Part shown: positions 9,810-20,706 of the stretch, piece by piece
Layout: each line of letters begins with the position of its first letter
Numbering within the stretch: position 1 is the stretch's first letter
Assembly: GCA_003008705.1 (NCBI GenBank)
Contig: PDUO01000014.1
Coordinates: 718,696 to 782,695 of the forward strand
From: Pezicula radicicola
Taxonomy: Eukaryota > Ascomycota > Leotiomycetes > Helotiales > Dermateaceae
Length of the DNA stretch: 64,000 nucleotides
Reading direction: 5' to 3'
The notes under the pieces: generated by a model
The model's database searches: none
What the model was told of the DNA's origin: nothing
The model's input: the letters and a program-made list of their open reading frames with translations, nothing else
Position numbers and translations under genes: made by a program

Positions 9810-12366
9810 TTAAAGCCACAGTCTTCTAATTTTAGAGTTTCAATATTCGGTGTAGGACAAAAAGCAAATGAATATACACTATTATTATGGCTCTTCCAAC
9901 TTCTTTGAGTTCTTCAAAATCGGCATTACTCGTTAGACAACCCTTCTAGAATGCATTTTACTCATCGACACATCGCAAATATCTAACAATGCAAATTCTT
10001 CAATCGACTATTCCAATGCCGGACACAGGATGTATGCCATTTGTGGGATGATCAAGTATAGTTTTTTTTCTTCGCTAAGACTAGAATAGAATAGTATAGG
10101 GTTTTTCTATCCCGAGCTATGTTTAATAGAATTCTTTAAGGTGTAAAGCTTACCTTATAACTATTTGGCAACAAAGACACTTGTAACAACAACTCAGTTT
10201 TCGCGGCATTATAATAGCCATCAAGCTTAATTCAGTCTGCACTCACTAGATGCTCTAAAGAATGATAGCTTGTGTGAGAAGCAAAACAAGGCTGTCTTAG
10301 TAACGCCAACGTCTTAATAATTCTAAAGCAGTAATATTTTGCACTATGCACAAATAGGTGCGACCCGGTTTATTTGACCTTATGGAACCTATTCTTAGCA
10401 AACAAGTATGTTCCTAGCAAGTGTTCTTGCAGGTGAGGTTCGCCAGCAAGATCAGAAGCATCAGGACCAGAAACCCCAAGGTGGAAGTAGGTAAGAGAAT
10501 AACCATGACCTTGGTGGAAAGTTCACTAAAAATTATTGTCACCAATAAGCGCCCCCAGATGGAATGGAGGTCGGGATTGCAACAAAGAGGTTAAAGAGAG
10601 CCAAGGTTGAGAAGAAAAGATGGTGGAATATTACATCTCAAAACATCTTTTGTCTTTTATGTCATGCAAAACGAAGAAATTTCAACCTCTGTTGCTGCTA
10701 ATAGGATTCCTGCTATCAACGTATAATAGATTTTACCACTTTTCCTCTTGTACATAAGTCCTAGAGCAGCGTAATATATACGTCTACACAAAACTCTTAC
10801 TCTAGCTACTAAAGCTTGCTAAACCTTAGACCATAATTTTCCTACCCATGATGCTTCACTTGACTTCCTTACTTTCTTCAGGGGATATCATCTACTTGTC
10901 TCAAGACTACGCCTAGGACATTTCCCGTATGCTGGAATAAATCCAACTTCTGCATTCCTAAGGTCCTCTTCAAGTCACAAGATTTGGTAATCTCTAAAGT
11001 TCTATGATAACTACTATTTCTCTTATCTCAAAAGCTTCTGCCTCCTTGCATTCTCCTCCCCTAACGACTTATATGAATCTCCTATCTCTTTTGGATAATA
11101 GGATTGCGGTCCAGCAGGACACAGAAGTGTCCTTGTCCTACCTAAATTCATACCTACTATCTGCTCCTTCATTTGTCTTACTCAACAACCAACAACAATA
11201 CCAAAAGCTCGGGTACAGAAACTGGTACCGAGCTACAGTAAAAGCACCTTAGGTCTGTTGTCATTTATATTGTAGTTGTCAAAAACGAATTTAATACCTT
11301 TGTATTTCAAATAAAAAGAGGTCTAGTCATAGTAAAGACAATACTTCCTGTACAGCATTCTAAGACCTATTGTAGTACTATGTGTAGAGACCATATAAAT
11401 AAATAGGGGCATGTCAGACAGCACGACTACAACCATATTCTATGCCTTTTTAAACATATTGTAGTTAGTGACTATTGTAGTATTTTAAGGCGGAACCTTG
11501 CTAGTATTTTACTTAAGAAGAATTTATATGCGTGCTAAAAATGTATATTAAAATAGTATACAAACAAATAGGTCCAAGTACATCGCGCTACTGAAACAAG
11601 AAGTATATTTTTAAAGGTTTTATTCTAATTACTAAAGGTGTTATCCTATGCTTCCTGTTATTTATTCATTTAGATAGTTATCTTAGTACAATCTCTCAAG
11701 GTGGTGTACTGGATCATTTACAATTTCCTTTCCATATAATATTTATTTTATGCTTTTAGTATTCTAAGTCATCACCTATAATATAGGAATATACTAAAAT
11801 CAACAACAAGTGTAAGTATATTAGAGTGCCTAACTTAACAACGAGTTGTCACAAGATACAGTACAGCTGACAACAGTCTCAAAGGTTACCGCAAATAAGT
11901 AAAAAGCTTATCCAATTATTCATACAACACATACTAAATACAAACAAATCACAATATCCACAACTAAAATCGGCTAAACTGATTTCCCTGATGTTCGGGC
12001 CTGCATCATTAGCCAAATAACAAATATATTACCTCGACCCCAAAATGAACCCCTGACCACTTACTCCCCAAATAATCATCAAAATCCCAGATCAGATGGC
12101 TTATCATTTAGATTGATAGTAGCAAGGTAGCAAGGATATTCGGGAAATAAGTATCGTGGAAACTGGGGAATATAGGGTTCATCTATTTGAAGAAAAGCTG
12201 GGGAAGGAACTTTTAATGGGTAGGAGATGTGCCGTGAATACCACCAATCCGTGATTTTCAATTTGGATAAATGGGATATGGACGAGTGGAATGGTACTCT
12301 GGGGTATTGTGAAGACGTAGAGAAACTAAATGCGGGGTTTCTTTTTATTACTTGTGGTTTTGAGGA
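9810..12366. other. AT-rich gene-free stretch, possibly decayed repeat DNA
   Basis: About 2.5 kb with many stop codons in all frames and frequent TA-rich runs. The longest open frames are short and lack family-like features. This is what repeat-induced mutation leaves behind, but no transposon domain can be read, so the origin is a guess. Confidence 0.4.
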
Positions 12367-12372
12367 TATAAA
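12367..12372 (+). promoter_or_regulatory. Possible TATA box of the AA9 gene
   Basis: A TATAAA hexamer lies about 120 bases upstream of the ATG at 12495, followed by a CT- and CA-rich leader. The position is plausible for a fungal core promoter; no experimental support. Confidence 0.35.
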
Positions 12373-12494
12373 GAGGAGGTCTTGCGGTCTTGGACTGTGA
12401 GATTTACAGTATTTTCTTCCTAATAGACAGACAAACAACAGATCACCAAACGAAATCTTTAGGACTAAGCTTGTACACCACAACATAAAACATC

Positions 12495-13440
12495 ATGAAG
12501 GTTCTCGCAATACTTCTCGCTCTCACAACAGCTGCGCAAGCACACTACTACTTCGCATCTCTAATCTACAACGGCGTCACTACAACAGCCTGGCAATACG
12601 TACGACAATGGACAGGCTACTACACATACAATCCCGTAACATCAGTAACATCACTCGATATCCGCTGTAATGTCGATGGATCAACAGTAACCAATGCTGC
12701 GACCTTAGACGTAGCAGCTGGCCAAACTCTCGGGTTTACAGTCTCTCCTGATATCTATCATCCAGGACCTCTACTGGTTTACATGGCTAAGGTACCAAGT
12801 GGTTCTAATGCGACGACGTGGAATGGGGATGGGGATGTTTGGTTTAAGATTTTTGAGGAGGGTGTGAGTTCTTTTACTTCGAGTTCGGGTCTTACTTGGT
12901 TTACTGATTGTAAGTTATATCTATATATTTTTTCTTTCTGTAATGATATAGAAGAAGATATGATAGAGACTGACTTTTCTCTTTTCTGTTGTTTAGCTGC
13001 TACAACTGTGTCTTTTACCATCCCGGCTCAGGTTCCTAGTGGACAGTACCTTGTTCGCGTCGAGCATATTGGTCTTCATGTTGCACAAACTGTTGGAGGT
13101 GCACAATTTTATATTTCTTGTGGACAGATTAATGTTACTGGAGGTACGTATTCAATTCTCGGAGCAGAATTTTCCCTTTTGAGTCAATTATTCATTGCTC
13201 CCGAATTAAAATGAGTAAACTAACTCCAGGTTCTCTTACTGCATAGGTGGCTCTGGGACCCCTTCACCACTGGTGGCTTTCCCTGGTGCATACAGTGCTA
13301 CTGATCCCGGTATTGAGATTAATATTTACTACCCGGTGGTGAGTTCTCCTATTGTGCGGAAATGAAATATCAACTAACTTGGGTGGAAACAGCCGACGAG
13401 CTATACACCCCCTGGACCAGCAGTCTGGCCGCCTTCTTAG
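12495..13440 (+). CDS. AA9 lytic polysaccharide monooxygenase (secreted, no CBM1)
   Basis: Four exons: 12495-12909, 12997-13143, 13247-13338 and 13393-13440, for 233 residues. Introns of 87, 103 and 54 nt have GTAAGT, GTACGT and GTGAGT donors. A 16-residue signal peptide ends AQA, leaving His17 as the N-terminal copper ligand ([11 protein letters not shown]). His89 in [14 protein letters not shown] is the second histidine of the brace. His166, Gln175 and Tyr177 in the [14 protein letters not shown] segment supply the usual axial and second-sphere residues. The protein ends [12 protein letters not shown], as single-domain AA9 enzymes do. Members oxidatively cleave cellulose or related beta-1,4-glucans outside the cell. 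The full set of ligands is present, so it looks active. Confidence 0.94.
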
Positions 13441-14638
13441 GGCACGAAACTGGCTGAACTTAAGGAGAGAGTATGGGATGATCTACTGCTACGGTGGTTT
13501 TGATACTTTCATATGTCATTTGCATTTTCTACAAGTCTCTTTACGAGTAGATATACGAACATCAAATGATAAAGTTCTTAACTATTGTATGAGTCGAGTT
13601 GAGAGAAGTCAATCTAAAGGTCGGCAAGTAAGAAACCCTATCACAATTGCCCATCATGGTTATGTCAACGCTTATTACGAAGTACCGTAATTCACAATTC
13701 AGGTACCACATGCAACTTCGGACGGTAACGGCACCGAACTATCTCCATGCTAAAAATATACAACACGAGTATAAGCCAAACTATTGACTTCTTGCAGTTC
13801 TTTCGGGCTTCAATCCAGCGTTTTGATTTAGCTGGTCTGATAGTGAGGTGTAATGCACTTGAATACGAGCATTACTCACGCCTTTTTACACTTTGGTGAG
13901 GTGACTACGCCGCCGCCCCGGAGTATTATAATCGCTCGAATACCAGATATAAGAATTGTACACTACTGAAGAGAGAAAAGGGGTAGGGGTTACGGGGTAC
14001 TGATTCCGATGCGATAAGGTGGTGATGTAACAGTCATAGTATGTATCGAGAATGATTCTTTCGACTCCCAAATGCAACTGTTGAATTTCGTCATACAACT
14101 CGTATCGCCAGAACTTTATCTCCTGAAGATGGCGCTTTAGGAGTATTACAAAAATAAAATGATGAGTCGACCACAAGGATATTAGTGAATCAAGGGGGTG
14201 AGGGGTTGTTGGGGGGGAAGATCTTCCCCATCGCTTCCGGCTTCGCCTCTCCGCACGTGTTAGATGCAGATGTTGGTGATCTCATTCTTTGTTGTGCTTT
14301 CTTTGTTGTTGTTGGGTTGGCGTGGTTCATGAAACAAGAAATGGACAGGCAAAAACTTACGTCAACGGCGTTTTTTTTTATTTGCCGAGCATTCTCCCGC
14401 CAACGGTGATCAAAAGGGAAATACTTTTTAATTCTGGAAAATAATTAAAATAATAAAATAATGATATTTCCCAATTCATTAAATAAAATGAAATAATGGG
14501 GTTTATTATTAATCAATGACAATGTCCAGTTGCATTAACTCTGGCTGTGGAGGTCGGTAGAGTTTACTGGCTATGTGACTCAGATACAAGGCTGCAGAGA
14601 GAGTCATCCGCCTGTGAGTAGCACCAGTTGCTCAGGTA
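13441..14638. other. Intergenic between AA9 gene and mariner element
   Basis: No gene is supported. Short ORFs at 13352-13690 (plus) and 13886-14176 (minus) lack recognisable features; the former overlaps AA9 exon 4 in another frame. The sequence becomes very AT-rich near 14430-14510. Confidence 0.4.
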
Positions 14639-15986
14639 CAGTGGGTCGCAACTTATAACCGCGATTTCATAATTTAGCCCACTAGTCAGCCTATTACCAA
14701 GGCTATTATAAATCAACCACTAATTATATTGCATTCATTCTTTCAATATATAATAAGAAATAATAGAATTTATCATTCCTAAAAGCACTAGTTTCCTAGT
14801 ATTTTGTATGCCATCCATCTGCCTCAATACATGCTTTTATCCTCCTTGACATACTCTCTAATAGAGACATAAATAGCTCATCAGGGAGGCTATTCCAAGC
14901 ATCAATTAAGGCTTGCTCTAATGCTGCGAGTGCTTCTTCAGATTTCCCTATGTTTTGAAGCTCAGGGTATGTATCCAGAACCTGCTTTTTCATATACCAC
15001 CAGATGTATTCAATAGGGTTTAAATCGGGGGAGACTACTGGCCATGGAAGTACAGGTATATCCATATCTGTAAACCATTTGCGAACTGTATGAGATGTAT
15101 AGATAGAGGCACCATCCTGCATAAATACAAGGCCTGGTTGGAAGTATTTCGGTATCTGATCCTCGAGAACTTCGATGTAAGAGCGCGAAGAGTAGCCATG
15201 CTTCTTACTCTCAAAATCACGGTCCAAAATGTATAGCTCACTCCGACCAATGCTATCAATGGTTCCCCAAAAACATCCCTAGACCATAACTGATATATCC
15301 CTACTTTTAGGATAGGTTGATATCATCTCTTTGTTCTATTTCTGAGCTGTTGTTCGAAAGACCCATTGTGTTGATTTACCCGAACCACGCTCTGCCGAAC
15401 ACTCGTCACTCCACATGATGTTCTTCTAGTCTACAAATGTCCATTCCTCTCGAGCTTTGCACCAGTTGTAGCGTTCCTTTGTATATTCCTTTATCAACTC
15501 TGGCCTCTTCTTTGCGCGCCAATTGACAATGCCATGTTCCTTTAATATCTTCTTAATAGTAGTGGTCGAACATTTGACACCTGTAGCCTCTTTAACCTGC
15601 TNATACGTCGACTTTGGCTCGAGGCGNGCATNCCTTAGGATAGCTCGTTCATCTCGATCATCGTATGATTTCTTTCGGGGCTTTCGAGGTAGAGAGGAAC
15701 CTTCATCGCGCAATGGGTCGAGGCGCACAGTGTCTCGAATGGTCGAATCTGCCACTTGGAAGGCACGGGCAATGTCTGCATTTCTATCGCCTCGAGAAGC
15801 TGCCTCAGCAATTCGACCTCTTCTATATTTATTCAATTGCTTCTTCCTTGTAATATTCCCAGATATAGGGCCTAGTGGACGACGTGGTGTTGGCATTTTG
15901 TGGTGTTGAAAAGAGAGAGTCAAGAAGACACGTGTTCGAAAATATGTAAATTCGGTAAAATCGCGGTTATAAGTTGCTACCGACTG
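14639..15986 (-). mobile_element. Tc1/mariner-type DNA transposon, full length, inactivated
   Basis: The element is 1348 bp, bounded by TA on both sides (14637-14638 and 15987-15988), the target duplication of this superfamily. The terminal inverted repeats are about 39-41 bp. The left end reads CAGTGGGTCGCAACTTATAA and the right end, reversed, CAGTCGGTAGCAACTTATAA, and both continue CCGCGATTT. Between them lies a minus-strand transposase frame with three stop codons. Three ambiguous bases (15602, 15627, 15632) fall inside it, which suggests collapsed repeat copies in the assembly. Confidence 0.92.
14796..15896 (-). pseudogene. DD34E transposase of the Tc1/mariner element, three in-frame stops
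   Basis: From ATG at 15896 the frame stays open for 367 codons apart from stops at 15426-15428, 15336-15338 and 15279-15281. The N-terminal half carries a helix-turn-helix pattern (RGRIAEAASRGDRNADIARA and STIRDTVR) for binding the inverted repeats. The catalytic triad is readable: Asp in MWSDE, Asp in FMQDGAS, and Glu in SPDLNPIE, with 34 residues between the last two. Each stop replaces an expected codon by a transition (Gln CAG to TAG; Trp TGG to TAG twice), as repeat-induced mutation does. The usual second-Asp context QDNA is QDGA here. Confidence 0.9.
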
Positions 15987-16377
15987 TACCCTACGAGACG
16001 GCAGTCTTGATTCACAGCGTGGCAACTATCGCAAAGGGGTCATCATTTCGAGTCATCACCACGTCTAGTTGAATTCGAGTATCGTGACTGTGATCACAAT
16101 CCTCAAATTCAAGTGTGCGCGCGCGCACATCCAGAGCTACTCGTAAAGTCACCCCAGACCCGTCGTCAACTCCATCTCGTGTCAAAGTCCATCATCATCC
16201 ATCTACCGACAAACACCGCCATCAACCGCCCAACCGCCCAACCGCCCAACGTCCCTAGGTATGCTATGATGCTATGCCATGCCGGACCTCGGTGTTTGAG
16301 AACTGTGGTAGCCCAGAACTGATAGCGCGTGTATCGCAGGCAGACCTCGGAGCGACCCCCTATCATACTTCTCCATC
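15987..16377. other. Upstream region of the CCCH/CHY gene
   Basis: This stretch contains a short alternating purine-pyrimidine tract (TGCGCGCGCGCA around 16114-16125) and a CCGCCCAAC repeat near 16225-16250. It probably holds the promoter and leader of the gene starting at 16378. Confidence 0.4.
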
Positions 16378-19300
16378 ATGACCTCCAGCCTTGCCATGCC
16401 ACCAGGTAAGTAGTCAGCAGCCTCTCTCCTCTCCTTCCCACTCCTTCCCACTCCTTCCCACTCCTTCCCACTCCTTCCCACTCTCCGCCCCCATGCTCTC
16501 TTTCACCGCCCTGTCTCCCTCTCAGCCACAAACAATGCGCTGCAACATATATTTCCTGCAGTGGATAGATTGCCGGCGCAGTGTGTGAAGATTGGGACGA
16601 CCAGAGGCAGGTCATCTGCTCGCTAGACTGATGCGCTGGCAGTTGCGAAGCCTGGAAACGACCCTTCGAGCAGTATCGATTCCGCCTCACGCGCTGCCAC
16701 TCAGCCGCCGAGTAGGACCAAGACCAGGGTGTGCTATTATTTCCAGAACAAAGGTATTTTCATCCTTTATTATTTTCATGTCAATTTTTTCATTGGTTTC
16801 GGGGAAGAGGGTCTGCATATTTCCTGTATGCAGCCAAATGTTGTGCATCCAGCGGTGAGCATCTCGTACTATGGCGGTCGATCGTAGCGTGGGGGATCAA
16901 GTTTGGGAGGACGAGAAGTGTCGTTTCCTGTTTGGCTTGCTGGCATGCTTCTATTCTATTTCGGTGTCGGACGAGGAAGTAGTTCATATTATTCGACCAT
17001 TTACGTCGACACGTGACACCGACTTGTTACTCTTTGGGAACAATCTTGCATGGCAGACAGTCTATGGATTCAAGTTGGATTCTAGATTTGGCTGCCTCGC
17101 CACGGAATACTTCTGTGGCGTTGTACGTGGGCAATAGTGGCTGTGTAGCACCAGCCTGAGTTATTCAAGCCATCTCATCCATTCAAGTTTGTGATGCTAA
17201 CAGTATCAATCCAGGCAAATGCCGGGATGGAGACAACTGTAGATTCATTCACGAGCGGCCATCAAATCCAGCCTCACAGCCGGAGATCCCTACATCATCC
17301 ACTTCCAATATTAAGCCAGACGAAAATGGGATGATACCTGATCGGAAGCAGGCGGTTACGGAGCCCCCATCCTCACGTGTGGTCTCAAAGCCGGTCTCCC
17401 AGGCACAGACGCAAGATCCTCGAGAATTCCAGCTTGGCCAACTCCGCAGGCGGTTCTCACCCAAGGAATCCCGGCAAGCAGCAAGTGAGTTTCTGGCCGT
17501 TGAAGAGGGAACATGTCTTCAGTTTAAGCTTCCTCCCTCTGATCCAGACTTCCCATTTGAGATGGTTGCATTGGAGTGCTCTCTTTCAGTCCCTGTCAAG
17601 TATCCAGTCTCTCGACCAACCTTGAGAGTCCAGAATCAAGATATCCCTAGGGGATTCGCGGTCAATGTTGAAAATGGGTTCAACAATCTAGCAAAGGAGA
17701 AGCAAGATGCGACTTTACTAGAGTTGATGAAACTGCTTGATAAGAATCTAGAAGTCTTTTTATCTGCTCAAAAGGCAGAGACAGTGAAGATAGTGGTGCC
17801 TACCAAAGACACTCGCCACCTTTCTACACCTGCTACAAGAATTGCTAATGCTGGCCCTGCTGGAGTTGGAGCTGAAGTAGGTTTCCAATCGTTGAGTTGA
17901 CTTGAGTAACTCAAGCTAGCTATCCAAAGCTCTGGTTACTAACATACCCCACAGAAATCAACGTCTAAAAATACTGCCAATAGAGCAGAGGCTAGTTCAA
18001 CAAGTCCTAAATATCAAGACCCAGAGCTTAGGTATACCCCAGAGCAAAAGTTAGATGCATCAAAGAGAAGAGAAGTTGAAACGAGGCAGCTCGAGGCAAG
18101 AATGGGCCGACTTCCACTCTTCAAGAAATCTAGTGATGGTATTAGCTATACGATACCGATTGAACCAAGAAAACGATTGGAGCTACCCGTTTCCTTGCGT
18201 GTTGTAAAAGCAATCCAACTATTCGTTCCTTTGCTTTATCCTTTACAAGGCTGTCGAGTACAGCTCGAAGGTGTGGATGCATCGGAAGCAAAACCTGTCC
18301 AGCAGGGGTTTGAGAAAAAGGCTGCTAGCCAGAAGGAAACCACGTTGATGGGACACGTCAATTACTTGGCTCAGAACATGCACATTCTTGCTAAGACAGA
18401 GACTGAAACTCCCAAGGCACCAGCTCAACCAGTAGTTGCCAAGCCTTCCCCAATGCCAGCTGTCCCCGAAAGCAAAGGTAAAGAGCCCGAGGCTTATCAA
18501 GATCCGGAGAGAAGTCATATCCAGTACATCACTCGCCCTCCAGAATGGACCATTGTTGAGTATTCGGATGGAGAGTCGGATTCAGAAGACTGCTACTCGT
18601 ATGATTCAGGAGATGAGACGTATAGTGACGATGAAGGTGGTGCTGAACTGAAGCTCAAGTCTGCCCATGGCCACGATCACGGTAACGAACATGAATCATC
18701 TCAAGATCCAACTTCAGCAGCGGAACGTGGAACAGCCATATCGTTTCCCTTCATTGAACTTTACGGTATCGAGCTTCTTGAAGTCGTTACACTCAACATA
18801 ACGGTCAAGTGTGAGAGATGTAAAGACATAATGGATATTACGGGACTGAAGAACGGCATCGAAAAGAAAGAGAGCTGCAAGAAGTGTGCAAGCCCGTTTT
18901 TGATTGGTTTCCGAAGAGACCTAGTGCATTCCCATGCAGTTCGAGCTGGATTTTTAGATCTTGACGGCTGCATCATCGGAGACATGCTTCTAAGCACATT
19001 CATCCCGACATGTTCACAATGCTCAACCGCCTATCCACTGCCAGGAATCACCACTGTCCGCGGTGAAGCAACTAGCAACGTTTGCAGAGAATGCCATCAA
19101 AAGTTTACCTTTAAGATTCCAGAAGTTAGATTCCTCCGTATCTCATCCACTCACCAACTCCAAGCCACATCTGGACCAAGACGGAAGAAAGACACGCTAG
19201 GTCTTGTACCTGGTACTGAACTCCCTAAACGCGGTCGTTGTCGACACTATGCCAAGTCATACCGCTGGTTCCGTTTCAGCTGTTGTCAGAAAGTATACGC

Positions 19301-19541
19301 GTGTGATAAATGCCATGATGACAGTGAAGAACATCCAAATGAATGGGCGAATCGTATGATTTGTGGACATTGTAGTCGGGAGGGTAATTACAGACCTGAA
19401 GATTGCGGATTCTGTCATCAGTTGCTTATTGGGAAGAAGGGTGGTGGTGGTTTCTGGGAGGGAGGAACTGGTACTAGAGATCCTGTTAAGATGAGTAGAA
19501 AGGATCCAAGAAAGTATAGGAATCGTAAGGCGAAGAAATGA
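16378..19541 (+). CDS. CCCH and CHY zinc-finger protein
   Basis: Five exons are proposed: 16378-16405, 16526-16584, 16705-16753, 17215-17876 and 17955-19541, summing to 794 residues. The first two joins are less certain than the last two. The 461-nt third intron splits a CCCH finger. Once joined it reads CYYFQNKGKCRDGDNCRFIH, a perfect C-x8-C-x5-C-x3-H. The last intron has a TACTAAC branch site. A globular segment around FLAVEEGTCLQFKLPPSDPD resembles an RWD fold. Next come an acidic stretch (YSDGESDSEDCYSYDSGDE), several CxxC pairs, and a C-terminal CHY finger (CRHYAKSYRWFRFSCCQK, YACDKCHDDSEEH, CGHCSREGNY, CGFCHQLL). The very end is basic. CCCH fingers usually bind RNA and CHY fingers occur in redox or ubiquitin-linked proteins; the cellular role here is unknown. 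Confidence 0.87.
16431..16485 (+). repeat. 10-bp minisatellite inside intron 1 of the CCCH/CHY gene
   Basis: Five perfect tandem copies of CTCCTTCCCA occupy 16431-16480, with a partial sixth. The tract is pyrimidine-only on this strand and may vary in length between strains. Confidence 0.9.
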
Positions 19542-20577
19542 TCGAGTTGCAAATCCTCGAGGACAAGCGGTAGTAGCTTTTACTTTTAAAAAAAAAAAAA
19601 AATAGAGCTGTATCATAAATTATGTATCCAGTCATGTCTTAATCCTCCATCGAAGTATTACTTATTTCCATTAACGTAAGTTCAATAACTCAAGCCTACC
19701 TATCCATCACCCTTCAACCAGCCCAACTACGAAATAATCACCATCAAGTAAAGTAGAAGCATACCAACCCAAAAGAAAGGGGTAGCGAAACAAAACTCAT
19801 GACCAACACACCGGACGGGATCCTAAAAGCCACTTACGTCAAAGAGAAATTTCCAACTCTGCAAACGCATAAACAAGTAAACAAACGACCACTATCACTT
19901 GACTCCATTGAAGCTATCCTTCCTCTTAATTTTATCAGTTATCAACAGGCCTGTAATCCCCATCACTATTTCCGATGCTCATCTCACGGAAGTTCCCCTC
20001 TCCCCCAGTCTTCCTTCCCTTGTTTCTAAATATTTCCCACTGGTACATATTCACTTAAGTATTACCGCAATATTTAAACCACAGGAACAACAGCCAGTCT
20101 ATCTATAACACGAAGTATTCAGACCATATCACCAACAACTAGCACTCTGAGCTCTCCTACCCCCAAAAGTCATCTCCAAATTCCCTTCTTCACTCCATTT
20201 CAAACCAAAACTACAAACCTCAAACCCTAAACCAGAAAATGAATTTCTTACTTATACACACACAGAGGCACTTAGTAGAGAAGCAAATGAACTTAACTAA
20301 CTGCCATGTAAAATACTAGTAAGCGACGTGACATAGTTAACAACAAACAAGTCTAAGTGTATTTGTTACCAACGGAATACAGAAAGAATACAGAAAGAAT
20401 ACAGAAAATATACAGAATACAGAGATATATCACTCTATTAATTTAATTAATGTTACAAGTACAATACCTTCATCTCAAAAGTAGTAGTGCCTACTCACAA
20501 ATATCCATCCATCCCTCTATCCAGTCCACAGCTTCATCACCAAATAAAATACGCCAACACTAATTATCCAATCCCCA

Positions 20578-20596
20578 TACACACACACACACACAG
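20578..20596. repeat. CA microsatellite
   Basis: An uninterrupted run of about nine AC/CA dinucleotides, inside a C-rich stretch of the gene desert. Confidence 0.85.
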
Positions 20597-20667
20597 CACA
20601 AAAAAACAGAAACCCAGAAATGCAAACCCTCCTCCTCCCAAATTCCAAATGCCAAGTTTCCACCACC

Positions 20668-20706
20668 CCAGTTCCCATCCCCATTCCCATCCCCATTCCC
20701 ATCCCC
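20668..20706. repeat. 12-bp tandem repeat, CCCATCCCCATT type
   Basis: About three copies of a CCCATCCCCATT unit lie in tandem, G-poor on this strand. The complementary strand is rich in GGGG and GGG runs. Confidence 0.8.

Noticed and set aside
12079..12486. 135-codon minus-strand open frame upstream of AA9
   Set aside because: It covers the AA9 promoter and leader, and its composition (Ser/Pro/Phe-rich) matches no family.
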